Assembly (NCBI RefSeq): GCF_014284175.1
Contig: NZ_JACOGA010000004.1
Span: 124,001-188,000, forward strand
Origin: Affinundibacterium flavidum
GTDB lineage: Bacteria; Pseudomonadota; Gammaproteobacteria; Burkholderiales; Burkholderiaceae_D
Length of the DNA stretch: 64,000 bases
Direction of reading: 5' to 3'
Position numbers and translations under genes: made by a program. Shown here one piece after another: positions 8,037 through 17,387 of this stretch. A model generated the notes under the pieces. That model had not been told where the DNA came from, made no database searches, and saw only the letters and a list, made by a program, of their open reading frames with translations. Each line of letters starts with the position of its first letter. Within the stretch, counting starts at the first letter, position 1.

Positions 8037-8741
8037 ATGCCAACTGATTCCAAGTTTCAAGCCGTACCTAGCATCCCCGTCTCTCAACGTATCCGTGAGC
8101 GCATCGTCAATGCCAAAGTACGTTATCACGCGAATGACAATATCGCCGACTTCATCGAACCCGGCGAACTCGATCAATTATTGGCAGAAGTAGAAGACAA
8201 ACTACGTGGTGTATTAGAAAGCCTGGTAATCGACACGGCCAGCGATCACAATACCTTAGACACAGGACGTCGCGTCGCTAAGATGTATTTGAATGAAATT
8301 TTTAAAGGACGCTACCAGCCTATGCCGTCGGTAACGGAATTTCCCAATGCATCCCATTTAAATGAATTGATGATCATCGGTCCGATTACGGTACGTTCCG
8401 CATGCTCGCATCATCTGTGTCCTATTATCGGCAAAGTCTGGATAGGCGTGATGCCAAACGAGCATTCGAACCTGATCGGCTTATCAAAATATGCGCGCAT
8501 CGCCGACTGGATTATGAGTCGTCCGCAAATTCAGGAAGAAGCGGTCGTACAACTCGCCGACACCTTACAAGAAAAAATGCAACCCGATGGCTTAGCCGTA
8601 GTGATGGAAGCCGATCACTTCTGCATGCACTGGCGTGGCGTGAAAGATATGGATTCAAAAATGATCAATAGCGTGATGCATGGTTCATTCTTAAAAGATC
8701 CGAATTTACGCCGTGAATTTTTGTCGCTGATTAAGAAGTAA
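8037..8741 (+). CDS. folE: GTP cyclohydrolase I
   Basis: About 235 residues from the ATG at 8037; an in-frame upstream start at 7968 would add 23 residues unlike the family. The enzyme converts GTP to 7,8-dihydroneopterin triphosphate, the first step of tetrahydrofolate synthesis. Zinc-ligand motifs are RSACSHHLCPI (Cys and His) and DHFCMHWRG (Cys). Other family blocks are TGRRVAKMYLNEIF and GLSKYARIADW. It appears to be a single-gene unit between the anti-sigma gene and a BLUF gene, and its stop codon is inside an 11-bp tandem repeat. Confidence 0.93.
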   Translation: MPTDSKFQAVPSIPVSQRIRERIVNAKVRYHANDNIADFIEPGELDQLLAEVEDKLRGVLESLVIDTASDHNTLDTGRRVAKMYLNEIFKGRYQPMPSVTEFPNASHLNELMIIGPITVRSACSHHLCPIIGKVWIGVMPNEHSNLIGLSKYARIADWIMSRPQIQEEAVVQLADTLQEKMQPDGLAVVMEADHFCMHWRGVKDMDSKMINSVMHGSFLKDPNLRREFLSLIKK

Positions 8742-8771
8742 ATGAGAAATAAATGAGAAATAAATGAGAAG
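8739..8771 (+). repeat. 11-bp tandem repeat overlapping the folE stop
   Basis: Three copies of TAAATGAGAAA/G start with the folE TAA stop itself. Because 11 is not a multiple of 3 and each unit contains TAA and TGA, the array places stops in all three frames. Confidence 0.85.
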
Positions 8772-8794
8772 TAAACAATGACTATATGCAGTAG

Positions 8795-8811
8795 GGTGCG
8801 CCATGCGCACC
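8795..8811. repeat. Short hairpin GGTGCGC/GCGCACC in the folE–BLUF spacer
   Basis: A 7-bp perfect stem around CAT, with a related GGTGCGCAT at about 8853. This looks like a piece of a dispersed intergenic repeat. The remainder of 8772–8943 shows nothing else. Confidence 0.5.
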
Positions 8812-8943
8812 ACTCCGACGGTCAACAATAGTCATGTCGATAGTAATAAATTCGGTGCGCATAATTCCTCCAATCAACACCGTTTAAACAGATCCGATTT
8901 TCAATAACCAAGCTTCAACAACAAACGTGATAGGAAAACCAGC

Positions 8944-9369
8944 ATGTTAGTTCGTCTTTTATACGCGAGCCGTACCGTTGATGGCAATTTGAATGACGTC
9001 ATACAAAGCATCATGCAACAATCGCGTGAACACAATCCGCAGCACGGCATCACTGGCATTCTGTGTCACAGCGATCATGTCTTTATGCAAGTTTTAGAAG
9101 GTGGACGTGAAGCCATTAACACTTTGTACGGGCACATCTTGCGCGATCCTCGGCATACCGATGTGATCTTATTGGACTATGAAGAAATTACCGAGCGGCG
9201 TTACGCGTGCTGGACTATGGGACAAGCGAATCTGGGTAAAATCAATCCATCGATTCTATTAAAGTATTCAGCTTTGCCCGAGCTCAATCCACATCGTATG
9301 TCGGGCAAGATGTCGCTGGCGTTGATAGAGGAATTGATCGCAACGGCGGCGATTGTAGGACGCGCTTAA
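8944..9369 (+). CDS. BLUF-domain blue-light photoreceptor
   Basis: 141 residues, essentially one BLUF domain plus a short tail. Expected flavin-site residues are present: Tyr in LLYASR near the N-terminus, Asn in HNPQHGITGILCH, Gln in FMQVLEGG, and RRYACWTMG with Trp and Met. BLUF proteins bind FAD and shift a hydrogen-bond network in blue light. With no output domain attached, it must signal by protein contact, as PixD, BlrP or YcgF-like partners do. No obvious partner is adjacent. The GAAAACCAGC upstream of ATG offers only a weak ribosome binding site. Confidence 0.9.
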   Translation: MLVRLLYASRTVDGNLNDVIQSIMQQSREHNPQHGITGILCHSDHVFMQVLEGGREAINTLYGHILRDPRHTDVILLDYEEITERRYACWTMGQANLGKINPSILLKYSALPELNPHRMSGKMSLALIEELIATAAIVGRA

Positions 9370-9396
9370 GCTATTCTTGTACTATTTTTGTTGACG

Positions 9397-11406
9397 TCAC
9401 AGTGCTGGTACCGAGGTGTAACTGGCACTAACAACTTCTGGCACTGGCGCATCTAAGGCCGCACAAACGCTGCGCAATAAATCAGCGCCAGCGGTACTCA
9501 ATTCCTTACCACTTGCCTTGAGCATCAAGCGAATCAAAAATGGCTTTGCCAATGGTGCGAGTTGCTGCAATTTATCCAAAGCTTGCTTCACTTCAAAATA
9601 ATCTACCTTTGCAAGCGGCACAAATCGGGCTGCACCCAAGCTAAGTTCGGGCATACTATCCAAGGCGGTCTGAAACCTTTGTTCCGCCTGCTCTAGACCA
9701 AATTCTGTGCTCGCCATGAGTGAAACAAGCAAAGCAGTTTCTGCTGGTAATTGATGTAGCCCTGCATATTTCACTTTCACGTCACGACCCGCTTGCGAAC
9801 TCAAGCGTCGCTGCAGCACTGTCTGCAAGACAAATTCTGCTTGTGTCACCACTTGATCTGCTGCGATCAGACGGGCTGCAATACCCAATAATTGTTGTGC
9901 CTGCTCAGCACTCAATAATTTCAGAGCAGGCGTCGCGAGATCCAACACGGGCAAACGCATACTGGCGGACATGGTTTCCGTCATCTCATGCAATAGACTG
10001 ACTAACGCGCATTGTGCAGGGATAGCTTGACGTAAAATGTCCAGCTGAATTTGAAAGCTAGCGGCATCGCTGCGATCCAGTAATAGCGCATAAACCAAGG
10101 CGCTGGCCGCTTTCGGGTCACGTGCTGCTTGCACGATTTCCGACGGTATACTAGCCGCCACTGGGCGAGTTATAGATGCAGTTGCAGGTACAGATAACTT
10201 ATTGGCGAAGGGCATATCGACCGAAGACTTGGCGGTCTGATAACCATACTCCGGATGAAAGCTGGTGGTAGAAACGGCTATAGCCGCGGGCATCTGCGCT
10301 TTTGCAGAATTAGGCGCAAAACCAGCTACTGCCGCCCCCATCGCCGCAGCTTCGTCAATTTCAGGAGGCAGCTCACCAGCATCTAACAGCTCCACATTAC
10401 GCCCGTACAAACGCTGCAAGCGGGTCGCAATAGGCGGATGAGTAGCGAATAGGCCGGACAATAAATTCGGCCGCGCCGCGCCTAAAAACATGTGCGATAA
10501 CTGTTCAGCATTCGGATTTTTGATCCGCGAGCCACATTTATTTTCACGCGTGAGTCCACCAATCTTGCGCAAAGCACCGCCGATCCCATCCGGATTTCGG
10601 GTAAATTGTACGGCGCTGGCATCGGCTAAAAATTCCCGTTGGCGCGATACCGCAGATTTGATCAAACGTCCAAAAAATATTCCGATGTAACCGATCACAA
10701 ACAAAGCCACACCCAGCAAGATCATCATCAACTGCAGCGATGGGCCTTTTTCATCGCGGCTACGTGAGCCCCCCATGCGGGCGCCCCACTCCATCAAATG
10801 CTGACCCAAACTGGCGAGCATTTGGATTCCAAACAAGACGCCAATCAACTTCACATTCATGCGCATATCGCCGTTCAAAATGTGACTGAATTCGTGCCCA
10901 ATCACACCTTGTAATTCATCGCGGCTTAAGCGCGATAAAGTACCGCGTGTGACTGCCACCACCGCTTCATTTTGATGATAACCAGCGGCAAACGCATTGA
11001 TCGCATCTTCTTCATCCATCACATACACGCGCGGACAAGCGATGCCCGCAGCTAATGCCATTTCTTCGACGATATTCAAAAGCCGACGCTCCTGAATATC
11101 GCGCGAATCAGGTTGCACTAAACGACCACCAGCCATCTGCGCCACGGCATCGCCACCGTCTTTTAAACGCGCCATTTCAAACAAAGTGCCGCCGACAATA
11201 AACAATAGCGTCACTGCCGTATTGGTCAAAAAGAATCCGCGCGGATAAGTGAACGACCCCGCCGCATGCATTCCTTTCGACCACAGCCATAACAAAGCTA
11301 AGGTGCCATTGACTGCCACCACAATCGCGATCACCGCCAGCACAAATAAGAATAGTAATTTCTTACTTTCTCGATGTGCTTGCGCCTGATGCTCGAAGAA
11401 GTTCAT
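9397..11406 (-). CDS. M48-family membrane metallopeptidase with C-terminal extension
   Basis: 669 residues. Two N-terminal membrane segments (about residues 18–40 and 58–80) are followed by an M48 catalytic domain with the zinc motif HEFSH at residues 171–175 and another two membrane segments around 185–240. The third ligand region QREFLADASAVQFTRNPDG lies near residue 265. In contrast to the short HtpX (about 290 residues), an extra 320-residue Ala/Leu-rich helical region follows, ending in the cytoplasm or periplasm. It lies downstream of lemA on the same strand, a frequent pairing; the role is probably membrane-protein quality control. Confidence 0.88.
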   Translation of the reverse strand: MNFFEHQAQAHRESKKLLFLFVLAVIAIVVAVNGTLALLWLWSKGMHAAGSFTYPRGFFLTNTAVTLLFIVGGTLFEMARLKDGGDAVAQMAGGRLVQPDSRDIQERRLLNIVEEMALAAGIACPRVYVMDEEDAINAFAAGYHQNEAVVAVTRGTLSRLSRDELQGVIGHEFSHILNGDMRMNVKLIGVLFGIQMLASLGQHLMEWGARMGGSRSRDEKGPSLQLMMILLGVALFVIGYIGIFFGRLIKSAVSRQREFLADASAVQFTRNPDGIGGALRKIGGLTRENKCGSRIKNPNAEQLSHMFLGAARPNLLSGLFATHPPIATRLQRLYGRNVELLDAGELPPEIDEAAAMGAAVAGFAPNSAKAQMPAAIAVSTTSFHPEYGYQTAKSSVDMPFANKLSVPATASITRPVAASIPSEIVQAARDPKAASALVYALLLDRSDAASFQIQLDILRQAIPAQCALVSLLHEMTETMSASMRLPVLDLATPALKLLSAEQAQQLLGIAARLIAADQVVTQAEFVLQTVLQRRLSSQAGRDVKVKYAGLHQLPAETALLVSLMASTEFGLEQAEQRFQTALDSMPELSLGAARFVPLAKVDYFEVKQALDKLQQLAPLAKPFLIRLMLKASGKELSTAGADLLRSVCAALDAPVPEVVSASYTSVPAL

Positions 11407-11466
11407 GGATGCGTATTTAAATGGTATAAATCGAATGAAGAAAATTCACACAAATCACAAAGAAAA

Positions 11467-12054
11467 TCAGAAAGAAACTTTGACCGCTTTGCGCTCTTCC
11501 GGTGCTTCGGTCGATTCCAATAATTCAGCGGTTTTAAAACCAAACATACCGGCAAAAATATTCCCTGGAAATTGTTCACACGCCGTGTTGTACTGCATTA
11601 CGCTATCGTTATACGCTTGACGGGCGAATGAAATTTTGTTTTCGGTGCTGGTCAATTCTTCCGTCAATTGCAGCATGTTTTCGTTCGCTTTCAGATCTGG
11701 ATACGATTCTGATAAAGCAAACATTTTCCCCAAAGACGATGCTAAGGCACCTTCAGCATTCGACAATTGATGCACCGCTGCAGCGTTCGCTGGATCAGCC
11801 GCCACTTGCGCATTCGCAGTGACTGCCTGATTACGCGCCGCGATCACTGCTTCTAGTGTTTCGCGCTCGTGCTTCATATAGCCTTTGGCGACTTCCACCA
11901 GATTCGGAATCAAGTCGTAGCGGCGTTTAAGCTGCACATCGATTTGTGCGAAGCCATTTTTAAAACGATTACGGAAGCTGACCAGATTATTGTAAGTACT
12001 GATAGCCCAGAAAATCAGCGCGCCTACGATAAGTAAAAAAATAATGAATCCCAT
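11467..12054 (-). CDS. lemA: LemA-family protein
   Basis: 195 residues with an N-terminal membrane anchor (GFIIFLLIVGALIFWAI) and a long helical body. Family hallmarks are VSFRNRFKNGFAQIDVQLKRRYDLIPNLVE and the C-terminal FPGNIFAGMFGFK. A good ribosome binding site, AGGAGAATGAT, precedes the ATG. It is paired with the M48 peptidase 60 bp downstream. The biochemical role of LemA is not firmly known; peptidase association is inferred from recurrent neighbourhood. Confidence 0.93.
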   Translation of the reverse strand: MGFIIFLLIVGALIFWAISTYNNLVSFRNRFKNGFAQIDVQLKRRYDLIPNLVEVAKGYMKHERETLEAVIAARNQAVTANAQVAADPANAAAVHQLSNAEGALASSLGKMFALSESYPDLKANENMLQLTEELTSTENKISFARQAYNDSVMQYNTACEQFPGNIFAGMFGFKTAELLESTEAPEERKAVKVSF

Positions 12055-12068
12055 ATCATTCTCCTAAA

Positions 12069-12103
12069 AAAAAGAGCTGCGAATTGTAATATTCTGCAGC
12101 TCT
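12069..12103 (-). terminator. Rho-independent terminator after dolP
   Basis: Inverted repeat AGAGCTGC (12073–12080 and 12096–12103), followed on the minus strand by a run of T. It separates diaA–dolP from lemA and the M48 gene. Confidence 0.8.
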
Positions 12104-12113
12104 ATGATTTTGT

Positions 12114-13413
<1,300 letters not shown>

Positions 13414-13529
13414 TCAAGTAGGTATCTGATTTTCAGGTAAAAGAAGGGTTTTATTACCGTCAACGCTGACAATAAGGGGTTTTCAGCGCATTTTAGGGAC
13501 AATTCTTCGTGGCAATCTCTATTATCTAT

Positions 13530-13701
13530 GGGGCTTACGCAAAATTGTCCCAGCTAGGCGTGCCGACGAAGACAGTGCTTGAGCACGGCGAGGTGGCGAC
13601 AACGACGCTGGGGGCTGAACTCGGACATAAATAAGCCCAATGGCTTATTTATGCCTAGTGAAGGCCAATGCCTCTGGCTTTGGCATTTTTGCGTAAGTCC
13701 C
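13530..13701. mobile_element. MITE-like element with 15-bp terminal inverted repeats
   Basis: The left end GGGGCTTACGCAAAA (13530–13544) and right end TTTTGCGTAAGTCCC (13687–13701) are inverted copies with one mismatch. Inside is a perfect 12-bp hairpin, CATAAATAAGCC/GGCTTATTTATG (13626–13637 and 13642–13653). No transposase is encoded in the 172 bp. It occupies most of the 323-bp spacer between diaA and yraN. A clear target duplication is not visible. Confidence 0.75.
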
Positions 13702-13709
13702 ATTTTAAC

Positions 13710-14096
13710 TCAGCCTGAAATCACATTCTTTAGCCAAATCAGTTGTTCGCCCTCAAACGCGACCAAATCAAAGCGACAAGCGGGCAAGGGCTTAATACTC
13801 TGCAAATAAACTTGTGCCGCATGAATCAGGCGTTTTTGTTTGCTGGCCGTGACGCTGGCGACCGCTCCGCCGAATTGCTGTGAGCTGCGCTTGCGCACTT
13901 CGACAAATACCAGATGCTTGCCATCACGCATGATCAAATCAATCTCTCCACCTTTACACAAGAAGCTTCTTTGCACTAATTGCAAACCCTGCCTTTGCAA
14001 ATGCAATAAGGCTTGCTGCTCCGCGGCGTCGCCAGTTCTTTGCTTGCTGGTACGGATAGACGCCAGTCGGCGTGCTAACCAATTTGATTCTGTCAT
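13710..14096 (-). CDS. yraN: YraN family (UPF0102) nuclease-like protein
   Basis: About 128 residues from the ATG at 14096; a TTG three codons upstream is less likely. The fold is restriction-endonuclease-like: GDAAEQQALLHLQRQGL, then GGEIDLIMRDGKHLVFVEVRKRS, holding the acidic pair and E-x-R of the PD-(D/E)xK arrangement. Cys in FLCKGGEID is noticeable but not known to matter. Function is unproven; association with recombination or repair has been proposed. It is divergent from rsmI, with 40 bp between the starts. Confidence 0.9.
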   Translation of the reverse strand: MTESNWLARRLASIRTSKQRTGDAAEQQALLHLQRQGLQLVQRSFLCKGGEIDLIMRDGKHLVFVEVRKRSSQQFGGAVASVTASKQKRLIHAAQVYLQSIKPLPACRFDLVAFEGEQLIWLKNVISG

Positions 14097-14136
14097 AGCG
14101 TACAATCTTTGTTACGAACAATATGGAAATAGTCCC

Positions 14137-15045
14137 ATGAGCCAAGACCACGATGCTGCTTTCAATCCTACAGCCTTATTTGAAGCGGTGAAACAGCAAA
14201 GCTATCCTAACGCGACTCTGTACATAGTAGCAACACCCATTGGCAATAGCGCAGATATTTCTTTGCGTGCCCTGCATCTATTAAACATCGTTGATGCAGT
14301 CGCGTGTGAAGATACACGCAATACGGCGCAATTACTCACACGTTACGGTTTGCATAAACCTTTAATCGCTGCACATCAACACAATGAACACGAAGTTGCC
14401 GCCAAGCTTATACAGCGCTTACAAGCGGGTGAGCGCATCGCACTGGTATCGGATGCCGGTACACCAGCAGTGTCCGATCCCGGCGCGATTATTGTTGATG
14501 CGGTACGTGCCGCTGGCTTGCGTGTCTCGCCTTTACCTGGCGCATCCGCCGCGATCAGCGCCTTATCCGCCAGTGGTTTATTGAATGACCAATTCTATTT
14601 TGTCGGCTTCTTACCAGCCAAAGCCGGGCAACGCGAAAGCGTGCTACAGGGTTTGATGCAAGTACCAGCGAATCTGATTTTTTATGAGGCACCGCACCGG
14701 ATTTTGGAATCTTGTCAGGCTTTATTGCAAGCCTTTGGCGCTGAACGCCGTATTGTGTTTGCGCGTGAACTAAGTAAGCTGTTTGAAGAAATTCATCGCT
14801 GTACTTTAGCCGAAGCCGCGCATTGGCTGGCGCAAGATAGTCACAGAGAAAAAGGTGAATATGTCGTGATTGTCGAAGGAGCCAATCCGGATCAGGCCGA
14901 TGACGATCTGGAAGCGAAACGCATATTGACTATCTTGTTAGCAGAACTATCTGTGAAGCAAGCGGCAGCGTTGGCGGCACAGATCACTGGTCAGAAAAAA
15001 AATGCCTTGTATCAAATGGCATTAACAATGAAAGATCAAGCCTAA
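14137..15045 (+). CDS. rsmI: 16S rRNA (cytidine1402-2'-O)-methyltransferase
   Basis: 302 residues from the ATG at 14137. The open frame continues 99 codons upstream, but that part overlaps yraN antisense and is Cys-rich nonsense. The SAM-binding tetrapyrrole-methylase fold shows LYIVATPIGNSADISLRAL, ACEDTRNTAQLLTRYG, LVSDAGTPAVSDPG and LPGASAAISALSASGL. RsmI 2'-O-methylates C1402 in the ribosomal P site together with RsmH. Position next to yraN–diaA–dolP matches the enterobacterial and betaproteobacterial arrangement. Confidence 0.94.
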   Translation: MSQDHDAAFNPTALFEAVKQQSYPNATLYIVATPIGNSADISLRALHLLNIVDAVACEDTRNTAQLLTRYGLHKPLIAAHQHNEHEVAAKLIQRLQAGERIALVSDAGTPAVSDPGAIIVDAVRAAGLRVSPLPGASAAISALSASGLLNDQFYFVGFLPAKAGQRESVLQGLMQVPANLIFYEAPHRILESCQALLQAFGAERRIVFARELSKLFEEIHRCTLAEAAHWLAQDSHREKGEYVVIVEGANPDQADDDLEAKRILTILLAELSVKQAAALAAQITGQKKNALYQMALTMKDQA

Positions 15046-15079
15046 ATCGATATTCGCCTGCAATCAACGGCGCCCCAAA

Positions 15080-16267
15080 TTAGCGTTGAATCACAATAGG
15101 TTTGGCACTACCGACCGCAAGTTCTTGCGCTGCACGTTGTGCCGCATCACGCTGCGTGTAGGGACCGCTTTGCAGGCGGTACAAATTACCTTGCTGCACA
15201 ATTTCTAAGTTAACTTCAGCGCCAACTTCACCACGGCTTTCACGGTTTTTAAGAACTTGCTTTAGCTGTGTCATGCTCGTCTCTGCATTGGCACGAATCG
15301 CAAAAGCTGCGAACTGCAGGTAGAAATTAGCTCCGCCCGATCCCACGTTGGCTTCGCTACTGTTTTGTGGTTTAGTTTCCGCTTTGACCGTTTGCTCAGA
15401 CAGTGTCACTGGTCGGATTTCAGTCTGTAATTTACGTTCTTGCGCAGCGATCATGGTTTCCAGCGTCAGGCCATCTTTGTCTGCTGCTGCCGATGTTGCC
15501 ACCGTTGCCACTGTTGCAGGCGGATTGCTCGCACTGATGGTACGACTTGGAGATGCGTTCTGCGCGACTTGATTTTGGCTGTTCTCCGCCATTCTGGCGA
15601 TATCTTCCGGCAGTAAACGTTCAAGCTCTACTTCGCTGCTGCCCTTGCCTAAGTAGCCTAATTTCAAAGCAGCGGTGTACGACAAATCCATAATCCGGCT
15701 GGAATGAAAAGGCCCCCTATCATTGATGCGCACAATAATTTGTTTGCCGTTACTTAAATTAGTGACGCGTGCATACGATGGGATCGGCAATAGCGGATGA
15801 GCAGCCGTCATTTTATACATGTCATATGGCTCGCCTGAAGAGGTGCGTTTGCCATGAAATTTTTTGCCATACCAACTGGCGATACCGCGCTGTTTATACG
15901 GCGTGGTACTGTCGTTAATCGGTGTGTATTCCTTACCGAAAACTTTATAGGGTTTGTTGCCGGTGCGCGAGTAAGGTTCGACGACGGGAATAGGATCTAC
16001 CGTCGACTCCAAACCTTCAGGAATATCATCGCCTGGGCCATCGTCTTGATAATAACCGCCACGCCCTGAATTCGCCTTTGGTAAGGCTGGCGCAGTGCTG
16101 GTAGCAATTTTGGGCGTAAGTGCGCTATTGCTTGCATTAACTGGCTTACTCACTTCTTTTGCTGCGGGCGCGACCTTGACTGGGGTAGAGCAAGCCGCCA
16201 AAAACAAGACACCAGCAATGGCTGCGCTCTGGCTGAGATAAGACAAGCTACGTTGTATCGTCATCAT
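15080..16267 (-). CDS. rlpA: RlpA, septal lytic transglycosylase lipoprotein with SPOR domain
   Basis: 395 residues. The lipoprotein signal ends at LAAC (about residue 26). A Pro/Ala/Ser linker leads to the double-psi beta-barrel (about 125–220: RGIASWYGKKFHGKRTSSGE, AAHPLLPIPSYARVTNLSNG, RINDRGPFHSSRIMDLS) with the conserved Asp and His of RlpA. The SPOR domain is at the C-terminus (about 320–395: FYLQFAAFAIRANAET, YRLQSGPYTQRDAAQ) and binds denuded glycan at the septum. It closes the mre–mrd operon, starting 10 bp after rodA. Confidence 0.93.
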   Translation of the reverse strand: MMTIQRSLSYLSQSAAIAGVLFLAACSTPVKVAPAAKEVSKPVNASNSALTPKIATSTAPALPKANSGRGGYYQDDGPGDDIPEGLESTVDPIPVVEPYSRTGNKPYKVFGKEYTPINDSTTPYKQRGIASWYGKKFHGKRTSSGEPYDMYKMTAAHPLLPIPSYARVTNLSNGKQIIVRINDRGPFHSSRIMDLSYTAALKLGYLGKGSSEVELERLLPEDIARMAENSQNQVAQNASPSRTISASNPPATVATVATSAAADKDGLTLETMIAAQERKLQTEIRPVTLSEQTVKAETKPQNSSEANVGSGGANFYLQFAAFAIRANAETSMTQLKQVLKNRESRGEVGAEVNLEIVQQGNLYRLQSGPYTQRDAAQRAAQELAVGSAKPIVIQR

Positions 16268-16276
16268 GTCCCAGCC

Positions 16277-17386
16277 CTAGGATTTCATCAATTTACGATG
16301 ATATTGCACACTCATCAAAATGCCCGCGCCCATGCCCAAGGTGACCATCGCAGTCCCGCCGAAACTCATAAACGGTAAGGGCACACCAACCACCGGTAAA
16401 ATTCCAATCACCATGCCCATGTTCACAAAAGCGTAGGTGAAATAAATCATGGTGACTGCACCGGCCAATAAGCGCGAAAATAAAGTCGGCGCATTCGCCG
16501 AAATCATCAAACCACGAACCACCACCAAAAAGTAAAGCACTACTAAAAACACTGCGCCGACAAAGCCAAACTCTTCCAGATACACTGCAGAAATAAAATC
16601 CGTCGTATGTTCAGGGATAAATTCCAAATGGGATTGCGTACCGTTTTGCCAGCCTTTACCTGTCAAGCCACCCGAACCTACTGCAATCATCGATTGAATA
16701 ATATGAAAACCTTTGCCGAGCGCATCGACGGTAGGATCAAACATAATTTCTACCCGATGACGCTGGTAATCGTGCAATAAAAATTGCCAAACCAAGGGTA
16801 AACTGGCCAGTCCTAATATCACTAAAGCACCGAGCAAACGCCACGACAATCCAGCGAAAAAGATCACCGAAAATCCGGCCACAAAAACCAAGATCGTCGT
16901 CCCCAAATCGGGCTGTTTCGCAATCAAACCCGCGGGAATGGCTAATATCACCGTCGCAATGCCGAAATCTTTCCAGCGCAATGCACCTTCACGTTTTTGA
17001 AAATACCAAGCCAGCATCAAGGGCAAAGCGATTTTTAAAATTTCTGAAGGCTGCACCACTGTGCCCACGTTGAGCCAGCGCCGCGCACCTTTTTTGACTA
17101 ATCCAAACATCGCCACTGCCACCAATAAGGCAATGCCTATCGTATACAAAGGCACGGCAAATCTCATTAAAGTTTGCGGTGGAATATTGGCGACAAACCA
17201 CATCACAAAAAAGGCAATCACGATGTTACGTAGATGATGTTCAAGGCGACCAGGGAAATCCATACCCGCGGAATACATGGTGACGATACCGGTCGACATA
17301 ATCAAAAACAAAAGTATCGATAAAGGGGCATCGAAGACTAAAAAGAAGGAGCGTATGCGCTGCCAGTAAACCGCTTTACTATCCAT
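16277..17386 (-). CDS. rodA: RodA, SEDS peptidoglycan glycosyltransferase
   Basis: 369 residues with about ten membrane segments, the normal size for RodA. SEDS signatures visible are FQKREGALRWKDFG, KQPDLGTTILVFVAG (with the catalytic-loop Asp region), GKGWQNGTQSHLEFIPEHTTDFISAVYLEEFG and the C-terminal GVPLPFMSFGGTAMVT. It polymerises glycan during elongation with PBP2, whose gene (mrdA) ends 1 bp upstream. It is part of the mreB-to-rlpA run on the minus strand. Confidence 0.95.
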   Translation of the reverse strand: MDSKAVYWQRIRSFFLVFDAPLSILLFLIMSTGIVTMYSAGMDFPGRLEHHLRNIVIAFFVMWFVANIPPQTLMRFAVPLYTIGIALLVAVAMFGLVKKGARRWLNVGTVVQPSEILKIALPLMLAWYFQKREGALRWKDFGIATVILAIPAGLIAKQPDLGTTILVFVAGFSVIFFAGLSWRLLGALVILGLASLPLVWQFLLHDYQRHRVEIMFDPTVDALGKGFHIIQSMIAVGSGGLTGKGWQNGTQSHLEFIPEHTTDFISAVYLEEFGFVGAVFLVVLYFLVVVRGLMISANAPTLFSRLLAGAVTMIYFTYAFVNMGMVIGILPVVGVPLPFMSFGGTAMVTLGMGAGILMSVQYHRKLMKS

Positions 17387-17387
17387 C

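Noticed and set aside
13840..14136. Upstream extension of the rsmI frame by 99 codons
   Set aside because: It runs antisense through yraN, is unlike the methylase family, and ATG 14137 gives the normal protein length.
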